A stretch of 64,000 nt of DNA from Variovorax boronicumulans (GCF_007677875.1 NZ_VEDO01000008.1:186001-250000); one strand, 5' to 3'; positions 37,584-46,593 are shown, counted from the first letter of the stretch. Translations and numbers: made by a program. The notes: generated by a model from the letters alone, not told the origin.

Positions 37584-39053
37584 TCACATCGACGCCATTG
37601 CCGGGAACTCGGCAGGCACCCACTCGTCGCCCAGCAATTCGGGCTCGGCGTAGGCCTGCAGGTTGGCGAAGTGCTGTTCGAAGTCTTCGCGGTAGAAGTG
37701 GCTCGCGATGCCGGCCGCCAGGCGGCGCGCACCGTCGCTGATGTTGGGGATGTCGCCAGCCAGCGCGCCGTGCGAGAGCGTGGCCGGATAGCAGAAGCAG
37801 TGCACGTGCGACAGACCAGGGCAGCTGCCGGGCGTCTTCTCCTGAAATTCGAAGGCCGGGCCCAGCACGGGCGAATCGGCCAGCTCCTGGTCGTGCAGCG
37901 CGGCCGGCGGCTGGTAGCGCTCGGACCAGACACGGATGTGCGGCGCGATGCGGCCGAACTCGGGCCGGCGCGCCCAGTCGATCTGAAAACCCGTGGAGAC
38001 GATCAGGAAGTCGTAGGCGAGTTCGCCCTTGGCAGTGCGCACGAGCAGCCCCTCGCCCTGTGCCTGCACGCTCTGCACCGGGCAACCCAGCAGGAAGCGG
38101 ACGTTCGGATGACGCGACACGCGCAGCGTGCTGCCGCGCGGCGGTGGCACCTGGGTCGCGTTGATGTACTGGCGCAGCCGCCACTTGTCGGCATCGGGCA
38201 GGTCGTGGTGGCCGTGCGTAAGGCCGGCCACGATGGAGCCCTTGCTCTTGTTCACGCGCGGCAGGTCGGCGCGGCGGATCAGCAGGTCCACGCTGGCGGC
38301 GTCCATCTCCAGCGCGGTGGCCGCGCTGTCCATGGCCGAAGAGCCGGCACCGACCACGGCCACGCGCTTGCCGCGCAAGGCCGTGTAGTCGTTGGCGTCG
38401 GACGAGTGGGCCCACAGCCTGCGCGGCAGGCCCTTGAGGAACGCCGGCAGCGCCGGGCCGCCCAGGCCGTCGCGCCCGGTGGCGACGACCACGCGGCGCG
38501 CGAGCAGGCTGCCCTCGCCGCTGGCCGTGCGCAGCGCCAGGTGCACGAGGCCGTCGGCGCGCGGCGCGATCTCGGTGACGGCCGTGCCGTTGCGCACGTC
38601 CACGCGCATCACGCGGCGCACCCAGCGCAGGTAGTCCATCCACTGCAGGCGGGGGATCTTGTCGAGCGCGTCCCAGGCCTCCTCGCCGAACTGCGCCACG
38701 AACCAGGCGCGGAAGGTCAGCGCCGGCAGGCCCATGGCCGGGCCCACGAGTTCCTTGGGCGAGCGCAGCGTTTCCATGCGGGCGGTGGTCGCCCAGGGGC
38801 CTTCGAAGCCCTCTTCGGCGCGGTCCAGCAGCACGGCGGCGATGCCCTGGTGGGCCAGGCCGATGGCCGCGGCCAGGCCGGCCTGGCCAGCGCCGATGAC
38901 CACCACGTCCAGCACCGGCTGCCCGTCCGCCTGGCGCGGCGGCACCCAGGCGCGCGGCGGCAGGCCGAGGTACAGCATGTCCTGCGCCAGGCGCTGCTCC
39001 AGCGCGGCGAGGCCGGCGTTCGGATCGAGGGTGTTCGGTGCTTGGGTCGGCAT
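37584..39053 (-). CDS. FAD/NAD(P)-binding flavoprotein, FMO-like
   Basis: A 489-residue flavoprotein. The FAD-binding Rossmann motif is VVVIGAGQAGLAAAIGLA (about 49-66) and the NADPH-binding one is VAVVGAGSSAMDSAA (about 225-240). The pattern resembles flavin-containing and Baeyer-Villiger monooxygenases; no C-x4-C disulfide of the lipoamide dehydrogenase type was seen. N-terminal 45 residues form a helical extension. It lies between a Bug-type binding protein and the CMD fusion gene, and probably oxygenates or reduces an intermediate in this pathway. Substrate unknown. Confidence 0.87.
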   Translation of the reverse strand: MPTQAPNTLDPNAGLAALEQRLAQDMLYLGLPPRAWVPPRQADGQPVLDVVVIGAGQAGLAAAIGLAHQGIAAVLLDRAEEGFEGPWATTARMETLRSPKELVGPAMGLPALTFRAWFVAQFGEEAWDALDKIPRLQWMDYLRWVRRVMRVDVRNGTAVTEIAPRADGLVHLALRTASGEGSLLARRVVVATGRDGLGGPALPAFLKGLPRRLWAHSSDANDYTALRGKRVAVVGAGSSAMDSAATALEMDAASVDLLIRRADLPRVNKSKGSIVAGLTHGHHDLPDADKWRLRQYINATQVPPPRGSTLRVSRHPNVRFLLGCPVQSVQAQGEGLLVRTAKGELAYDFLIVSTGFQIDWARRPEFGRIAPHIRVWSERYQPPAALHDQELADSPVLGPAFEFQEKTPGSCPGLSHVHCFCYPATLSHGALAGDIPNISDGARRLAAGIASHFYREDFEQHFANLQAYAEPELLGDEWVPAEFPAMASM

Positions 39054-39064
39054 GCGGTGTCGGA

Positions 39065-40066
39065 TCAGTTCAGTTCGATGTTGGCGGCCTTCACGACCTC
39101 GGCCCACTTGGCGCGGTTGTCGTGCACGGTCTGCTTGAATTGCGCGGGCGTTTCCACGCGGATGCTGTTGCCCTGGCTTTCGAAGCGCGCGCGCACCTCG
39201 GGTTGCTGCACGGCGGCCGTGATGGCGGCGTTGAGCTTGTCCACGATGGCAGGGTCCGTGCCCTTGGGCGCGAACACGCCGAACCAGATCGAGCTGTCGA
39301 AGCCCTTGGTGCCGGGCAGGCCCGTGGACGCGATCGTCGGCACCTCGGCGACGGCTGCGACGGGCTTGGCCGTGGTCACGGCCAGCAGGCGCACGGTGCC
39401 GGCCTTGTACTGCGGCAGCACGGTCTGCACCTGGTTCATGATGCAGCAGGTCTCGCCGCGCACCACGGCCGTCAGGGCCTCGGGGCCGCCCTTGTAGGGC
39501 ACGTGCACCATGTCCAGGCCCAGGCGCGAATTCAGCTCGGCGAAGGCCATGTGGGTGCCGGCGCCGTTGCCGGTGGAGGCGTAGTTGTACTTGCCCGGGT
39601 TGGCCTTGACCAGGTCGACGAACTCCTTGAAGGTCTTGACCGGCATCACGCTGGGGTTGATGGTCAGCACGTTGGAGACGTCCAGCACGGGTGCCACGGG
39701 CACGAAGTCGGCCTCCACGTCGAAGGGCAGCTTCTTGTACAGCGCGGCATTGCTGCCGTGCGTGGCGGCCGTGCCGAAGGACAGGGTGTAGCCATCGGCC
39801 TTGGCGCGCGCCACGTACTCGGAGGCGATGTTGCCGGCCGCGCCGGACTTGTAGTCGATGATGACGGGCTGGCCCAGCGATTTGGACAGCGGGTCCTGGA
39901 TGGCGCGCGCCACCACGTCCACACCCGAGCCGGCCGGGAAGCCCATGATCAGCGCGACGGGCTTGGTCGGCCAGTTGGGCTCGGCCTGGGTGGCCGCGGC
40001 GCCCAGCGCCAGGCAGGCGGCCAGGACGGGGGCAGCGCGGCGCGCGTTCTTGAACAGGTCCAGCAT
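39065..40066 (-). CDS. Bug/TctC-family tripartite transporter binding protein
   Basis: A 333-residue periplasmic protein of the TctC (Bug) family, strongly expanded in Burkholderiales. The signal peptide (ARRAAPVLAACLALGAAATQA) precedes the typical WPTKPVALIMGFPAGSGVDVVAR. Later segments GNGAGTHMAFAELN and VPYKGGPEAL are family hallmarks. There are no TctA or TctB permeases in the window, so it either uses a distant pair or has a sensory role. It is the first gene of the four-gene minus-strand unit. Start chosen at 40066 because the signal peptide begins there. Confidence 0.93.
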   Translation of the reverse strand: MLDLFKNARRAAPVLAACLALGAAATQAEPNWPTKPVALIMGFPAGSGVDVVARAIQDPLSKSLGQPVIIDYKSGAAGNIASEYVARAKADGYTLSFGTAATHGSNAALYKKLPFDVEADFVPVAPVLDVSNVLTINPSVMPVKTFKEFVDLVKANPGKYNYASTGNGAGTHMAFAELNSRLGLDMVHVPYKGGPEALTAVVRGETCCIMNQVQTVLPQYKAGTVRLLAVTTAKPVAAVAEVPTIASTGLPGTKGFDSSIWFGVFAPKGTDPAIVDKLNAAITAAVQQPEVRARFESQGNSIRVETPAQFKQTVHDNRAKWAEVVKAANIELN

Positions 40067-40321
40067 GAAGATTCCTTGGTGAGATTGAAAAAACCTGGTT
40101 GACGCAATCGCCATGCCATTGAGCAAGCCTTGCCCATGACATTGCATGACGTTGGTTTTTTCTTTCACTGAAGGTGGAATCTCAGCAGAACTTTTCCCAA
40201 CCCATGCGGCACACGCGCGCCAAGGGGAAGGATTTTCCACGCGCGGCGCCGGCCCAAGGATGGCCATGGCCCTCAACCCGTGGGGGCCAGGGGCCATCGC
40301 GGTGCATCGGGGTGCGCGCCC

Positions 40322-41827
40322 TCATGCCCCGGCCGTCCATTGCGCCAGCCCGCCGGCCAGGCTCCAGGCGTTGGCATGCCCCTGGCGGCGCAGCGCGTCG
40401 GCGGCCTGGGCACTGCGCCGGCCGCTGCGGCAGACGAAGATCACGGGCGTCGCAGCCGGCAGCGCGCACCAGCGCGGCAGCGCATCGGCCAGCGCCGACA
40501 GCGGCACCTGCTCGCCGGCGAGGCCGGTGGCGGGCTGCTGGCGCTGCTCGTCCGCCTCGCGCACGTCGACCACCAGCGGCTGCGGCGCGGCCTGGAGCGC
40601 CTCGCGCACGGCCGCCGCCTGGAGCTCCAGCGCGGCACGCGCGGCCTCGTCCAGCACCGCGCCAGCGCGCAGCGCCTCGCCGCAGGCCCGCAGGCGCGCG
40701 CAGGCGGCCTCGACGAAGGCCGCGTCGTCGGCGGCGCCGAACGACAGGCGCACGGCCGCCGCCGCCTGCCAGTCCGGCACCCCCATGGCTTGCAACACAT
40801 AGCTCGGCTCGGCGCGCGCAGCGCCGCAGGCCGAGCCGCCGCTCACGCGCACGCCGGCCGCGTCGAACAGCGCGATCAGGTCCTGCGCGGCGACGCCCGG
40901 CACGGCGACATTGAGCGTGGTCGGCAGGCTGGTGGCGAAGGGTGCGTTGAACACCAGGCCCGGGAAGGCCGCGCGCAGCGCATCGGCCAGTTGCGCGCGG
41001 TGCGCCTGCAGCGTGGCGTGGTCCGCGAACACGCCGCCTTGTTCCAGCGCCTGCAGCACCGCACCCAGTGCGGCGATGCCGGCCATGTTCTCGGTGCCGG
41101 CGCGCTGGCCGCTCTCCTGGCCGCCGCCGGCCTGCAGCGCGGTGAACGGCGCGCCCTCGCGCACGTAGAGCACGCCGATGCCCTTGGGCGCATAGAGCTT
41201 GTGGCCGGAGAAAGGCGCATAGTCGATGCGCCGCTCGATCAGGCGCAGGTCCAGCTTGCCCAGGGCCTGCACCCCGTCGACCAGCCACAGCGCCGGGCTG
41301 CCGGCCAGCGCCGCGGCGATGCCGTCCAGGTCGCTGATGGCGCCGGTCTCGTTGTTGGCGGCCATGGTGCAGACCAGGCCGGCCTGGGTGGCGTGGCGGC
41401 GCAGCCAGTCCAGGTCGTGCCGGCCGTCCAGGCCCACGGGAATGGCCTGCACGCGCAGGTTGAGGCCCAGCAGCGCATTCCAATGCCGCAGCGCCTCGGG
41501 CACGGCCTTGTGCTCGGTGGCGCCGTACAGCAGCAGTGCGGGAACGGCCTGGCCGGCCTCGCGGCGGTCGCGCAGCGCGCGCAGCGCCGACAGGACGGCG
41601 GTCTGGATGCCTTCGGTCGCCCCGCTGTTGAACAGCAGGCGGCCGGTCGGCACGCCCAGCACGCGGCGCGCGCTGGCACGCACGCCGTCGAGCAGCGCCC
41701 TGGCCTTCAAGCCGGCGCCGTGGATGCTGCTGGGGTTGCCGAACGATTCGGACATGGCCGCCAGGGCCGCGCTGCGGGCCTGCGCGAGCACCGGCGTGGT
41801 GGCGTTGGCATCGAGGTAGATTTCCAT
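40322..41827 (-). CDS. Cysteine desulfurase-rhodanese fusion
   Basis: A 501-residue fusion. Residues 1-375 are a class V aminotransferase/cysteine desulfurase (IscS/NifS type): YLDANATTP start, TEHKAV segment, PLP-binding Lys in FSGHKLYAPKG and the loop Cys in VSGGSACGAARAE. Residues about 395-501 are a rhodanese domain, with active-site Cys in VFVCRSGRRS-like sequence (VIFVCRSGRRSAQAAD). The persulfide formed from cysteine could be handed directly to the rhodanese Cys. The gene is divergent from an Lrp/AsnC regulator, likely its cysteine-responsive controller. No isc or suf genes are adjacent. Confidence 0.92.
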   Translation of the reverse strand: MEIYLDANATTPVLAQARSAALAAMSESFGNPSSIHGAGLKARALLDGVRASARRVLGVPTGRLLFNSGATEGIQTAVLSALRALRDRREAGQAVPALLLYGATEHKAVPEALRHWNALLGLNLRVQAIPVGLDGRHDLDWLRRHATQAGLVCTMAANNETGAISDLDGIAAALAGSPALWLVDGVQALGKLDLRLIERRIDYAPFSGHKLYAPKGIGVLYVREGAPFTALQAGGGQESGQRAGTENMAGIAALGAVLQALEQGGVFADHATLQAHRAQLADALRAAFPGLVFNAPFATSLPTTLNVAVPGVAAQDLIALFDAAGVRVSGGSACGAARAEPSYVLQAMGVPDWQAAAAVRLSFGAADDAAFVEAACARLRACGEALRAGAVLDEAARAALELQAAAVREALQAAPQPLVVDVREADEQRQQPATGLAGEQVPLSALADALPRWCALPAATPVIFVCRSGRRSAQAADALRRQGHANAWSLAGGLAQWTAGA

Positions 41828-41842
41828 GGCGAAAATTTTGCC
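41828..41842. promoter_or_regulatory. Lrp-like palindrome upstream of the desulfurase fusion gene
   Basis: GGCGAAAATTTTGCC, a 15-base near-perfect palindrome (one mismatched pair) directly upstream of the desulfurase ATG. Its AAAATTTT centre resembles the core of the Lrp consensus. Position over the start region fits autoregulation or repression by the divergent Lrp/AsnC protein. This is inference from the sequence only. Confidence 0.5.
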
Positions 41843-41939
41843 GGCCACGTCGGAGAACATGGGTTCAAAATCCAGCGTCTTCGGCATTCGCCGTGAAATT
41901 CCATTTCCAGAACCCGCTGATCCTAGAAAACTTTTACCC

Positions 41940-42416
41940 ATGGAACCGCGCCCGCCCCTGGACAAGATCGACAAGGCCATCCTCGATGCGCTGCAGACCA
42001 ACGCCACGGCCTCGCTGCAGGAGATCAGTGAACGCGTGCACCTGTCGGCCACGCCCTGCTGGCGCCGCATCCAGCGGCTCGAGCGCGAGGGTTACATCCA
42101 GCAGCGCGTGGCGCTGCTCAATCCGGCCAAGCTCAACGTGGGCGTGACGGTGTTCGTTGCCGTGCGCACCAACCAGCACAACGAGAAGTGGGCGAAGAAG
42201 TTCACGGCCGTGGTCACGGCCATCCCCGAGATCGTCGAGTTCTACCGCATGAGCGGCGAGATCGACTACCTGCTGCGCGTGGTCGTGCCCGACATCAAGG
42301 GCTACGACGCGGTCTACCAGCGGCTGATCCGCGAGGTGGAGCTGTCCGACGTGAGCTCCAGCTTCGCGATGGAGCAGATCAAGTTCACGACGGCGCTGCC
42401 GCTGGACTACGCCTGA
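41940..42416 (+). CDS. Lrp/AsnC-family transcriptional regulator
   Basis: A 158-residue feast/famine regulator: N-terminal HTH (about 8-60; ILDALQTNATASLQEISERVHLSATPCWRRIQRLEREGYI) and C-terminal RAM ligand-binding domain (about 65-150). It resembles the Lrp-like regulators that respond to cysteine (DecR/CyuR type), which fits its position divergent from a cysteine desulfurase. The start at 41940 leaves a 112-base spacer with the palindrome. It is convergent with the RidA gene with no gap. Confidence 0.92.
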   Translation: MEPRPPLDKIDKAILDALQTNATASLQEISERVHLSATPCWRRIQRLEREGYIQQRVALLNPAKLNVGVTVFVAVRTNQHNEKWAKKFTAVVTAIPEIVEFYRMSGEIDYLLRVVVPDIKGYDAVYQRLIREVELSDVSSSFAMEQIKFTTALPLDYA

Positions 42417-42806
42417 TCAGGCCACCTGCCGGCGCGCCGTCACCTCGATCTCGATCTTCATGCGCGGGTCGGCCAGCCCGGCGCTGATCATCATGGCCGC
42501 GGGCTTGACCTCGCCCAGGTATTGGCGCATGACCGGCCAGCACTGCGGGAACAGGCTGGCGTCGGGCAGCACGTAGGTCACGCGCACCACGTCCGCCAGG
42601 CTGCTGCCGGCCTGATGGAGCGCGGCGGCGATGTTGCGAAAGCACTGGTCGGCCTGGGCCACGATGTCGTCCGTGATCGTCATCGCTGTGTAGTCGAAGC
42701 CCGTGGTGCCGGAGACGAAGACCCACTCGCCGTCGACCACGGCACGCGAATAGGCCATCTGCTCCTCGAAGGTGGAGCCGGAGCTGATGCGGATGCGCTT
42801 GCTCAT
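42417..42806 (-). CDS. RidA-family protein
   Basis: A 129-residue RidA/YjgF/UK114-type protein. It has the family fold pattern: YSRAVVDGEWVFVSGTTGFDY, QADQCFRNIAAALHQAGSSLADVVRVTYVLPDASLF and C-terminal MKIEIEVTARRQ with Glu and Arg. The canonical imine-hydrolysing RidA has an Arg in a conserved C-terminal region (I-E-I-E-x-x-A), partly conserved here (EIEVTAR). It may remove reactive enamine or imine by-products or belong to a subfamily of unknown function. It sits between the Lrp gene and the large three-enzyme gene. Confidence 0.9.
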   Translation of the reverse strand: MSKRIRISSGSTFEEQMAYSRAVVDGEWVFVSGTTGFDYTAMTITDDIVAQADQCFRNIAAALHQAGSSLADVVRVTYVLPDASLFPQCWPVMRQYLGEVKPAAMMISAGLADPRMKIEIEVTARRQVA

Positions 42807-42902
42807 CACTTTGGTCCATGCGCGGTGACCCCAGGCACGCGCAGAAGTGGGACAAGCGCGCGATGATAGGCGCCGCGATCCACCACCGGAGCGAGGCAAA
42901 CC

Positions 42903-45812
42903 ATGAAGCATCTTCTGACCAAGGGCGACGCTGGTTCCGACGTCGACCTCTTGCGCGCCACACTGTTCACGCTGCTGGCCGCCGACGCCAAGGCCTTTCC
43001 CTCGCTGGCCGCCCCACCGGGCAGCCCCATCGACGACGACTTCGACGCGGCCATCCGGCGCTGGCAGTCCGGCGTGGGCCTGATCGCCGACGGCATCGTC
43101 GGCCCGCGCTGCCAGGTGCTGCTGGAACTGGCGCCCCCCGTGCCGCTGCAGCCGCCGCTCAACGTGGGCGACGTGTGCCGGCTGTTCCCGGCCACGCGGC
43201 CGGCCAACATCGCGCGCTACCTGCCCTATGTGGAAGCGGCCCTGGGTGTGGCCGAGCTCACCGACACCGCCATGGTCATCGGCGCGCTGGGGACGATCCG
43301 TGCCGAGACCGAGGGCTTCGTGCCCATCGCCGAGCTGCCCTCCAAATACAACACCCCGCCCGGCGGCGCCCCGTTCTCGCTGTACGACACGCGCAAGGAC
43401 ATCGGCAACGGCGCGCGCGGCGACGGCGAGCGCTACCGCGGCCGCGGCTTCGTGCAGCTGACGGGCAAGGCCAACTACGCCACCTATGGCAAGCGCATCG
43501 GCATCGACCTCGTGGCCTTCCCCGACCGCGCCAATGCGCCCGAGGTGGCGGCCGTCATCCTGGCGCAGTTCCTGGCCGACAAGGCGACCAGGTTCCGCGC
43601 CGCCGTGGCCGCGGGCGATCTGCGCGCCGCGCGCCGGCTCGTCAACGGCGGATCGCACGGGCTGGAGAGCTTCTCAGACGTGTTCAAGCGCGCAGCCGCG
43701 GTCTGGCCCCCGGCCCCGGCGCGCGCGCCCGCCCGCAAGGGTGCGGCCAAAGGCAAGGCCGCGGCACTGGCCGCCATCCAGCCCGTGCCCCGCAAGCCGC
43801 GCAACCTGCACACGCGCAAGGACGCGGCCGACCTGCGCGACCGCCAGTTCCAGCCCGCCGCCATCACGCTGCCCGACCAGGTACCCACGCCGCAGGACAT
43901 CAGCCGCTTCCTGCCCGGCTACACGGCCGCCGGCCTGATCCTGGACCAGGGCCAGGAAGGCGCCTGCACCGGCTTCGGCCTGGCCTGCGTGGTCAACTAC
44001 CTGCGCTGGATCAAGGCCGGCAACCCGGTGCAGATGGAGTCCGTCAGCCCGCGCATGCTCTACACGCTGGCGCGCCGGCACGACGAGTACGAGGGCGAGA
44101 ACTACGAGGGCTCGTCCTGCCGCGGCGCGCTCAAGGGCTGGTTCAACAACGGCGTGTGCCTGGAGAGCGACTGGCCCTACGCGCCCGACAAGGCCAACCC
44201 CGCGCGCTACGGCTTCGCCGACCGCGCCGTGCAGAACACGCTGGGCGTGTACTACCGCATCGACACCAAGTCGATCACCGACATGCAGGCCGCCATCCAC
44301 CAGCACTGGGCGGTGTTCGTCTCGGCCTTCACGCACGACGGCTGGAACCAGGTGCGCACACGCAGGCAGGTGCCGCAGGACCATGCCGACCTGCCCGAGA
44401 TCCCGTTCGACGGCCGGCCCTCGCAGGACGGCGGCCATGCCTTCGCGCTGGTCGGCTTCAATGCGGTCGGCTTCATCGTGCAGAACTCCTGGGGCGACAA
44501 CTGGGGCGCCGGCGGCTTCGGCGTGATCAGCTACCTGGACTGGCTGGCCAACGGCATGGACGCCTGGGTCGTCGCATTGGGCGTGCCCGGCGTGGTGGCG
44601 GGCCGGCTCGCGGTCTCGCACGGCCAGGCCGGCGCGCTCGCGGGCACCGACCGCACCAAGTGGTGGGACCAGGGCCTGGCCTACCAGCACAGCGTGGTGC
44701 TGGGCAACGACGGCCGCGTGAGCCGCTACCTCACGCAGGACGAGCAGCCGCGCAAGCTGCAGCACCAGTGCACCACGCTGCCCGACGCGTGGTTCCGCGC
44801 GCAGAAGGACAAGGTCAAGCGCCTGGTGCTGTACGTGCACGGCGGCCTCAACGACGAGGGTGCGGCCATCAAGCGCGCCAGCGCCATGGGCCGCTACTTC
44901 GTGGCCAATGGCTGCTACCCGCTGTTCCTGGTCTGGAAGACCGGCCTGTTCGAGACGCTCTCCAACATCCTGCAGGACAGCCGGCAGAAGGACCGCGGAC
45001 TGGCCGGCGCTGGCATTGGCGAGTGGATCAGCGAGAAGACCGACCTGCTGCTCGAGAAGACCGTCGGCCGCCCGCTCGCGCGGCCGATCTGGAGCGAGAT
45101 GAAGGAGAACGCCGACCTGGCCTTCGCACCGCGCCGCGGCGGCGACCTGCTGCTGGACGCGCTGCAGGCCCTGTCCAGCACCTGGGGCAATGCCTTCGAG
45201 CTGCACGTCGTCGGCCATTCGGCCGGCTCCATTGCGCTGGGCCACCTGCTCACCGCGCTGGCACGGCGCAAGGCCGAAGGCCGCGACGCCGGCCTGCACG
45301 ACAAGCTGGCCTCGGTGCACCTGTACGCGCCGGCCTGCAGCGTGCCCTTCGCCAACGCCCGCTATGCGCGCAACGCCCACGTGATGGAGCGGCTCTACAT
45401 CGACGTGCTGTCCGACCGGGTGGAACGCAAGGACAGCGTGGGCGCCGTGTACCGCAAGTCGCTGCTGTACTTCGTCTCCAACGCGCTGGAGACCGACCAG
45501 CGCCTGCCCATCCTGGGCCTGGACCGCATCCACGACACGGCTTACAGCGGCTGGGACGGCACCTCGGACACCGGCGAGGCCCTGGCCACCTGGCGCGCCG
45601 CGGCCGCGCAGGTGGACCTGGCCAAGCGCACCACGGTGCTGGACGCCGAACGCATCGCCACGGCGGTGGACGCCAGCGGCCAGCCCATCGCCACGCAGGC
45701 ACCCGCGCACGGCAGCTTTGACAACGACGTGGATGTCGTCACGCGCACGCTGCAGCGTATCCGCGGCGGCAGGAAACTGCCGCTGGCGGTGGACGATCTC
45801 AGAGGCTACTGA
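42903..45812 (+). CDS. Multidomain PG-binding / GH19-like / papain-like / alpha-beta hydrolase protein
   Basis: A 969-residue protein with no obvious signal peptide. Residues about 5-78 look like a peptidoglycan-binding domain (DDFDAAIRRWQSGVGLIADGIVGP). About 90-265 resemble a GH19 chitinase/endolysin, with Glu135 (IRAETEGF) as the likely catalytic acid and RGRGFVQLTGKANY. About 330-570 are a papain-like peptidase: Cys355 (GQEGACTGFG), His512 (DGGHAFALVG) and Asn528 (VQNSWGDNWG). About 635-850 are an alpha/beta hydrolase with His646 in VLYVHGG and nucleophile Ser773 in GHSAG. A basic Ala-rich linker (273-300) separates the glycosidase and protease parts. Role unknown; a delivered anti-bacterial effector or a self-lysis enzyme would both fit. 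Confidence 0.88.
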   Translation: MKHLLTKGDAGSDVDLLRATLFTLLAADAKAFPSLAAPPGSPIDDDFDAAIRRWQSGVGLIADGIVGPRCQVLLELAPPVPLQPPLNVGDVCRLFPATRPANIARYLPYVEAALGVAELTDTAMVIGALGTIRAETEGFVPIAELPSKYNTPPGGAPFSLYDTRKDIGNGARGDGERYRGRGFVQLTGKANYATYGKRIGIDLVAFPDRANAPEVAAVILAQFLADKATRFRAAVAAGDLRAARRLVNGGSHGLESFSDVFKRAAAVWPPAPARAPARKGAAKGKAAALAAIQPVPRKPRNLHTRKDAADLRDRQFQPAAITLPDQVPTPQDISRFLPGYTAAGLILDQGQEGACTGFGLACVVNYLRWIKAGNPVQMESVSPRMLYTLARRHDEYEGENYEGSSCRGALKGWFNNGVCLESDWPYAPDKANPARYGFADRAVQNTLGVYYRIDTKSITDMQAAIHQHWAVFVSAFTHDGWNQVRTRRQVPQDHADLPEIPFDGRPSQDGGHAFALVGFNAVGFIVQNSWGDNWGAGGFGVISYLDWLANGMDAWVVALGVPGVVAGRLAVSHGQAGALAGTDRTKWWDQGLAYQHSVVLGNDGRVSRYLTQDEQPRKLQHQCTTLPDAWFRAQKDKVKRLVLYVHGGLNDEGAAIKRASAMGRYFVANGCYPLFLVWKTGLFETLSNILQDSRQKDRGLAGAGIGEWISEKTDLLLEKTVGRPLARPIWSEMKENADLAFAPRRGGDLLLDALQALSSTWGNAFELHVVGHSAGSIALGHLLTALARRKAEGRDAGLHDKLASVHLYAPACSVPFANARYARNAHVMERLYIDVLSDRVERKDSVGAVYRKSLLYFVSNALETDQRLPILGLDRIHDTAYSGWDGTSDTGEALATWRAAAAQVDLAKRTTVLDAERIATAVDASGQPIATQAPAHGSFDNDVDVVTRTLQRIRGGRKLPLAVDDLRGY

Positions 45813-45843
45813 GGCCGGTGGGTGCGGTGATTACCATGCCGCC

Positions 45844-46593
45844 ATGCCCGCCCCAGCCCCCCGCCCCCGCATCCTGATCGCCGAGGACGAATCCGGCATC
45901 GCCGACACGCTGGCCTACGTGCTGCGCGCCGATGGCTACGAGCCCGTCTGGTGCGCAACCGCCGGCGAGGCGCTGGCCCAGTACCGCGCCCAGAAGCCCG
46001 ACCTGGCCATCCTCGACGTGGGCCTGCCCGACATGAACGGCTTCGAGCTGTTCCGCCGCCTGCACGAGCTGCCTGGCGCCGACGGCGTGCCCATGCTGTT
46101 CCTGACCGCGCGCAGCGACGAGATCGACCGCGTGGTCGGCCTGGAGCTGGGCGCGGACGACTACATCGCCAAGCCCTTCTCGCCGCGCGAACTGGTGGCG
46201 CGCGTGCGCAGCATCCTGCGCCGCAGCGCGCGCGGCGGCACGGCGGCCGCGGCGCTTGCCGCACCGGGCGGCCCCGCGCCCGTGTTCCAGATCGACGGCG
46301 AGCGCCGCCGCATCCGCTATTACGGCCAGCCGCTCGAACTCTCGCGCTACGAGTACGGTCTGCTGGCCCTGCTGGTGCAGCGGCCGGGCCGCGTCTACAC
46401 GCGCGACGAGCTGCTGGACATGGTTTGGGACGATGCGGCCCAGAGCCTGGACCGCACGGTGGACGCCCACATCAAGACGCTGCGCGCCAAGCTCAAGGCC
46501 GTGGCGCCCGAGATCGAGCCCATCCGCACTCTGCGCGGCACCGGCTACGCGCTGCACGAGGACCTGCCGCCTTCGCGCACCGCCACGCCGTGA
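45844..46593 (+). CDS. creB: CreB-like OmpR-family response regulator
   Basis: A 249-residue response regulator: receiver domain (about 8-125) with phospho-acceptor Asp58 (LAILDVGLPD), acidic pair in IAEDES and Lys in YIAKPFS, then an OmpR-type winged helix (about 155-240; YEYGLLALLVQRPGRVYTRDELLDMVWDD). It resembles CreB of E. coli by sequence pattern and by its partner kinase. It overlaps the kinase start (GTGA). A CreB-type cre-tag occurs upstream of the vWA/exosortase operon 3 kb away. Other OmpR members such as KdpE are less likely. Confidence 0.85.
   Translation: MPAPAPRPRILIAEDESGIADTLAYVLRADGYEPVWCATAGEALAQYRAQKPDLAILDVGLPDMNGFELFRRLHELPGADGVPMLFLTARSDEIDRVVGLELGADDYIAKPFSPRELVARVRSILRRSARGGTAAAALAAPGGPAPVFQIDGERRRIRYYGQPLELSRYEYGLLALLVQRPGRVYTRDELLDMVWDDAAQSLDRTVDAHIKTLRAKLKAVAPEIEPIRTLRGTGYALHEDLPPSRTATP

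Noticed and set aside
40123-40133. GCAAG-C-CTTGC palindrome upstream of the Bug-type binding protein gene
   Set aside because: Only 5-base arms; too short to separate from chance.
42818-45721. 967-residue plus-strand frame almost coextensive with the multidomain protein
   Set aside because: The +2 frame is Arg/Gly/Ala/His-rich with no motifs; the other frame has all catalytic motifs.
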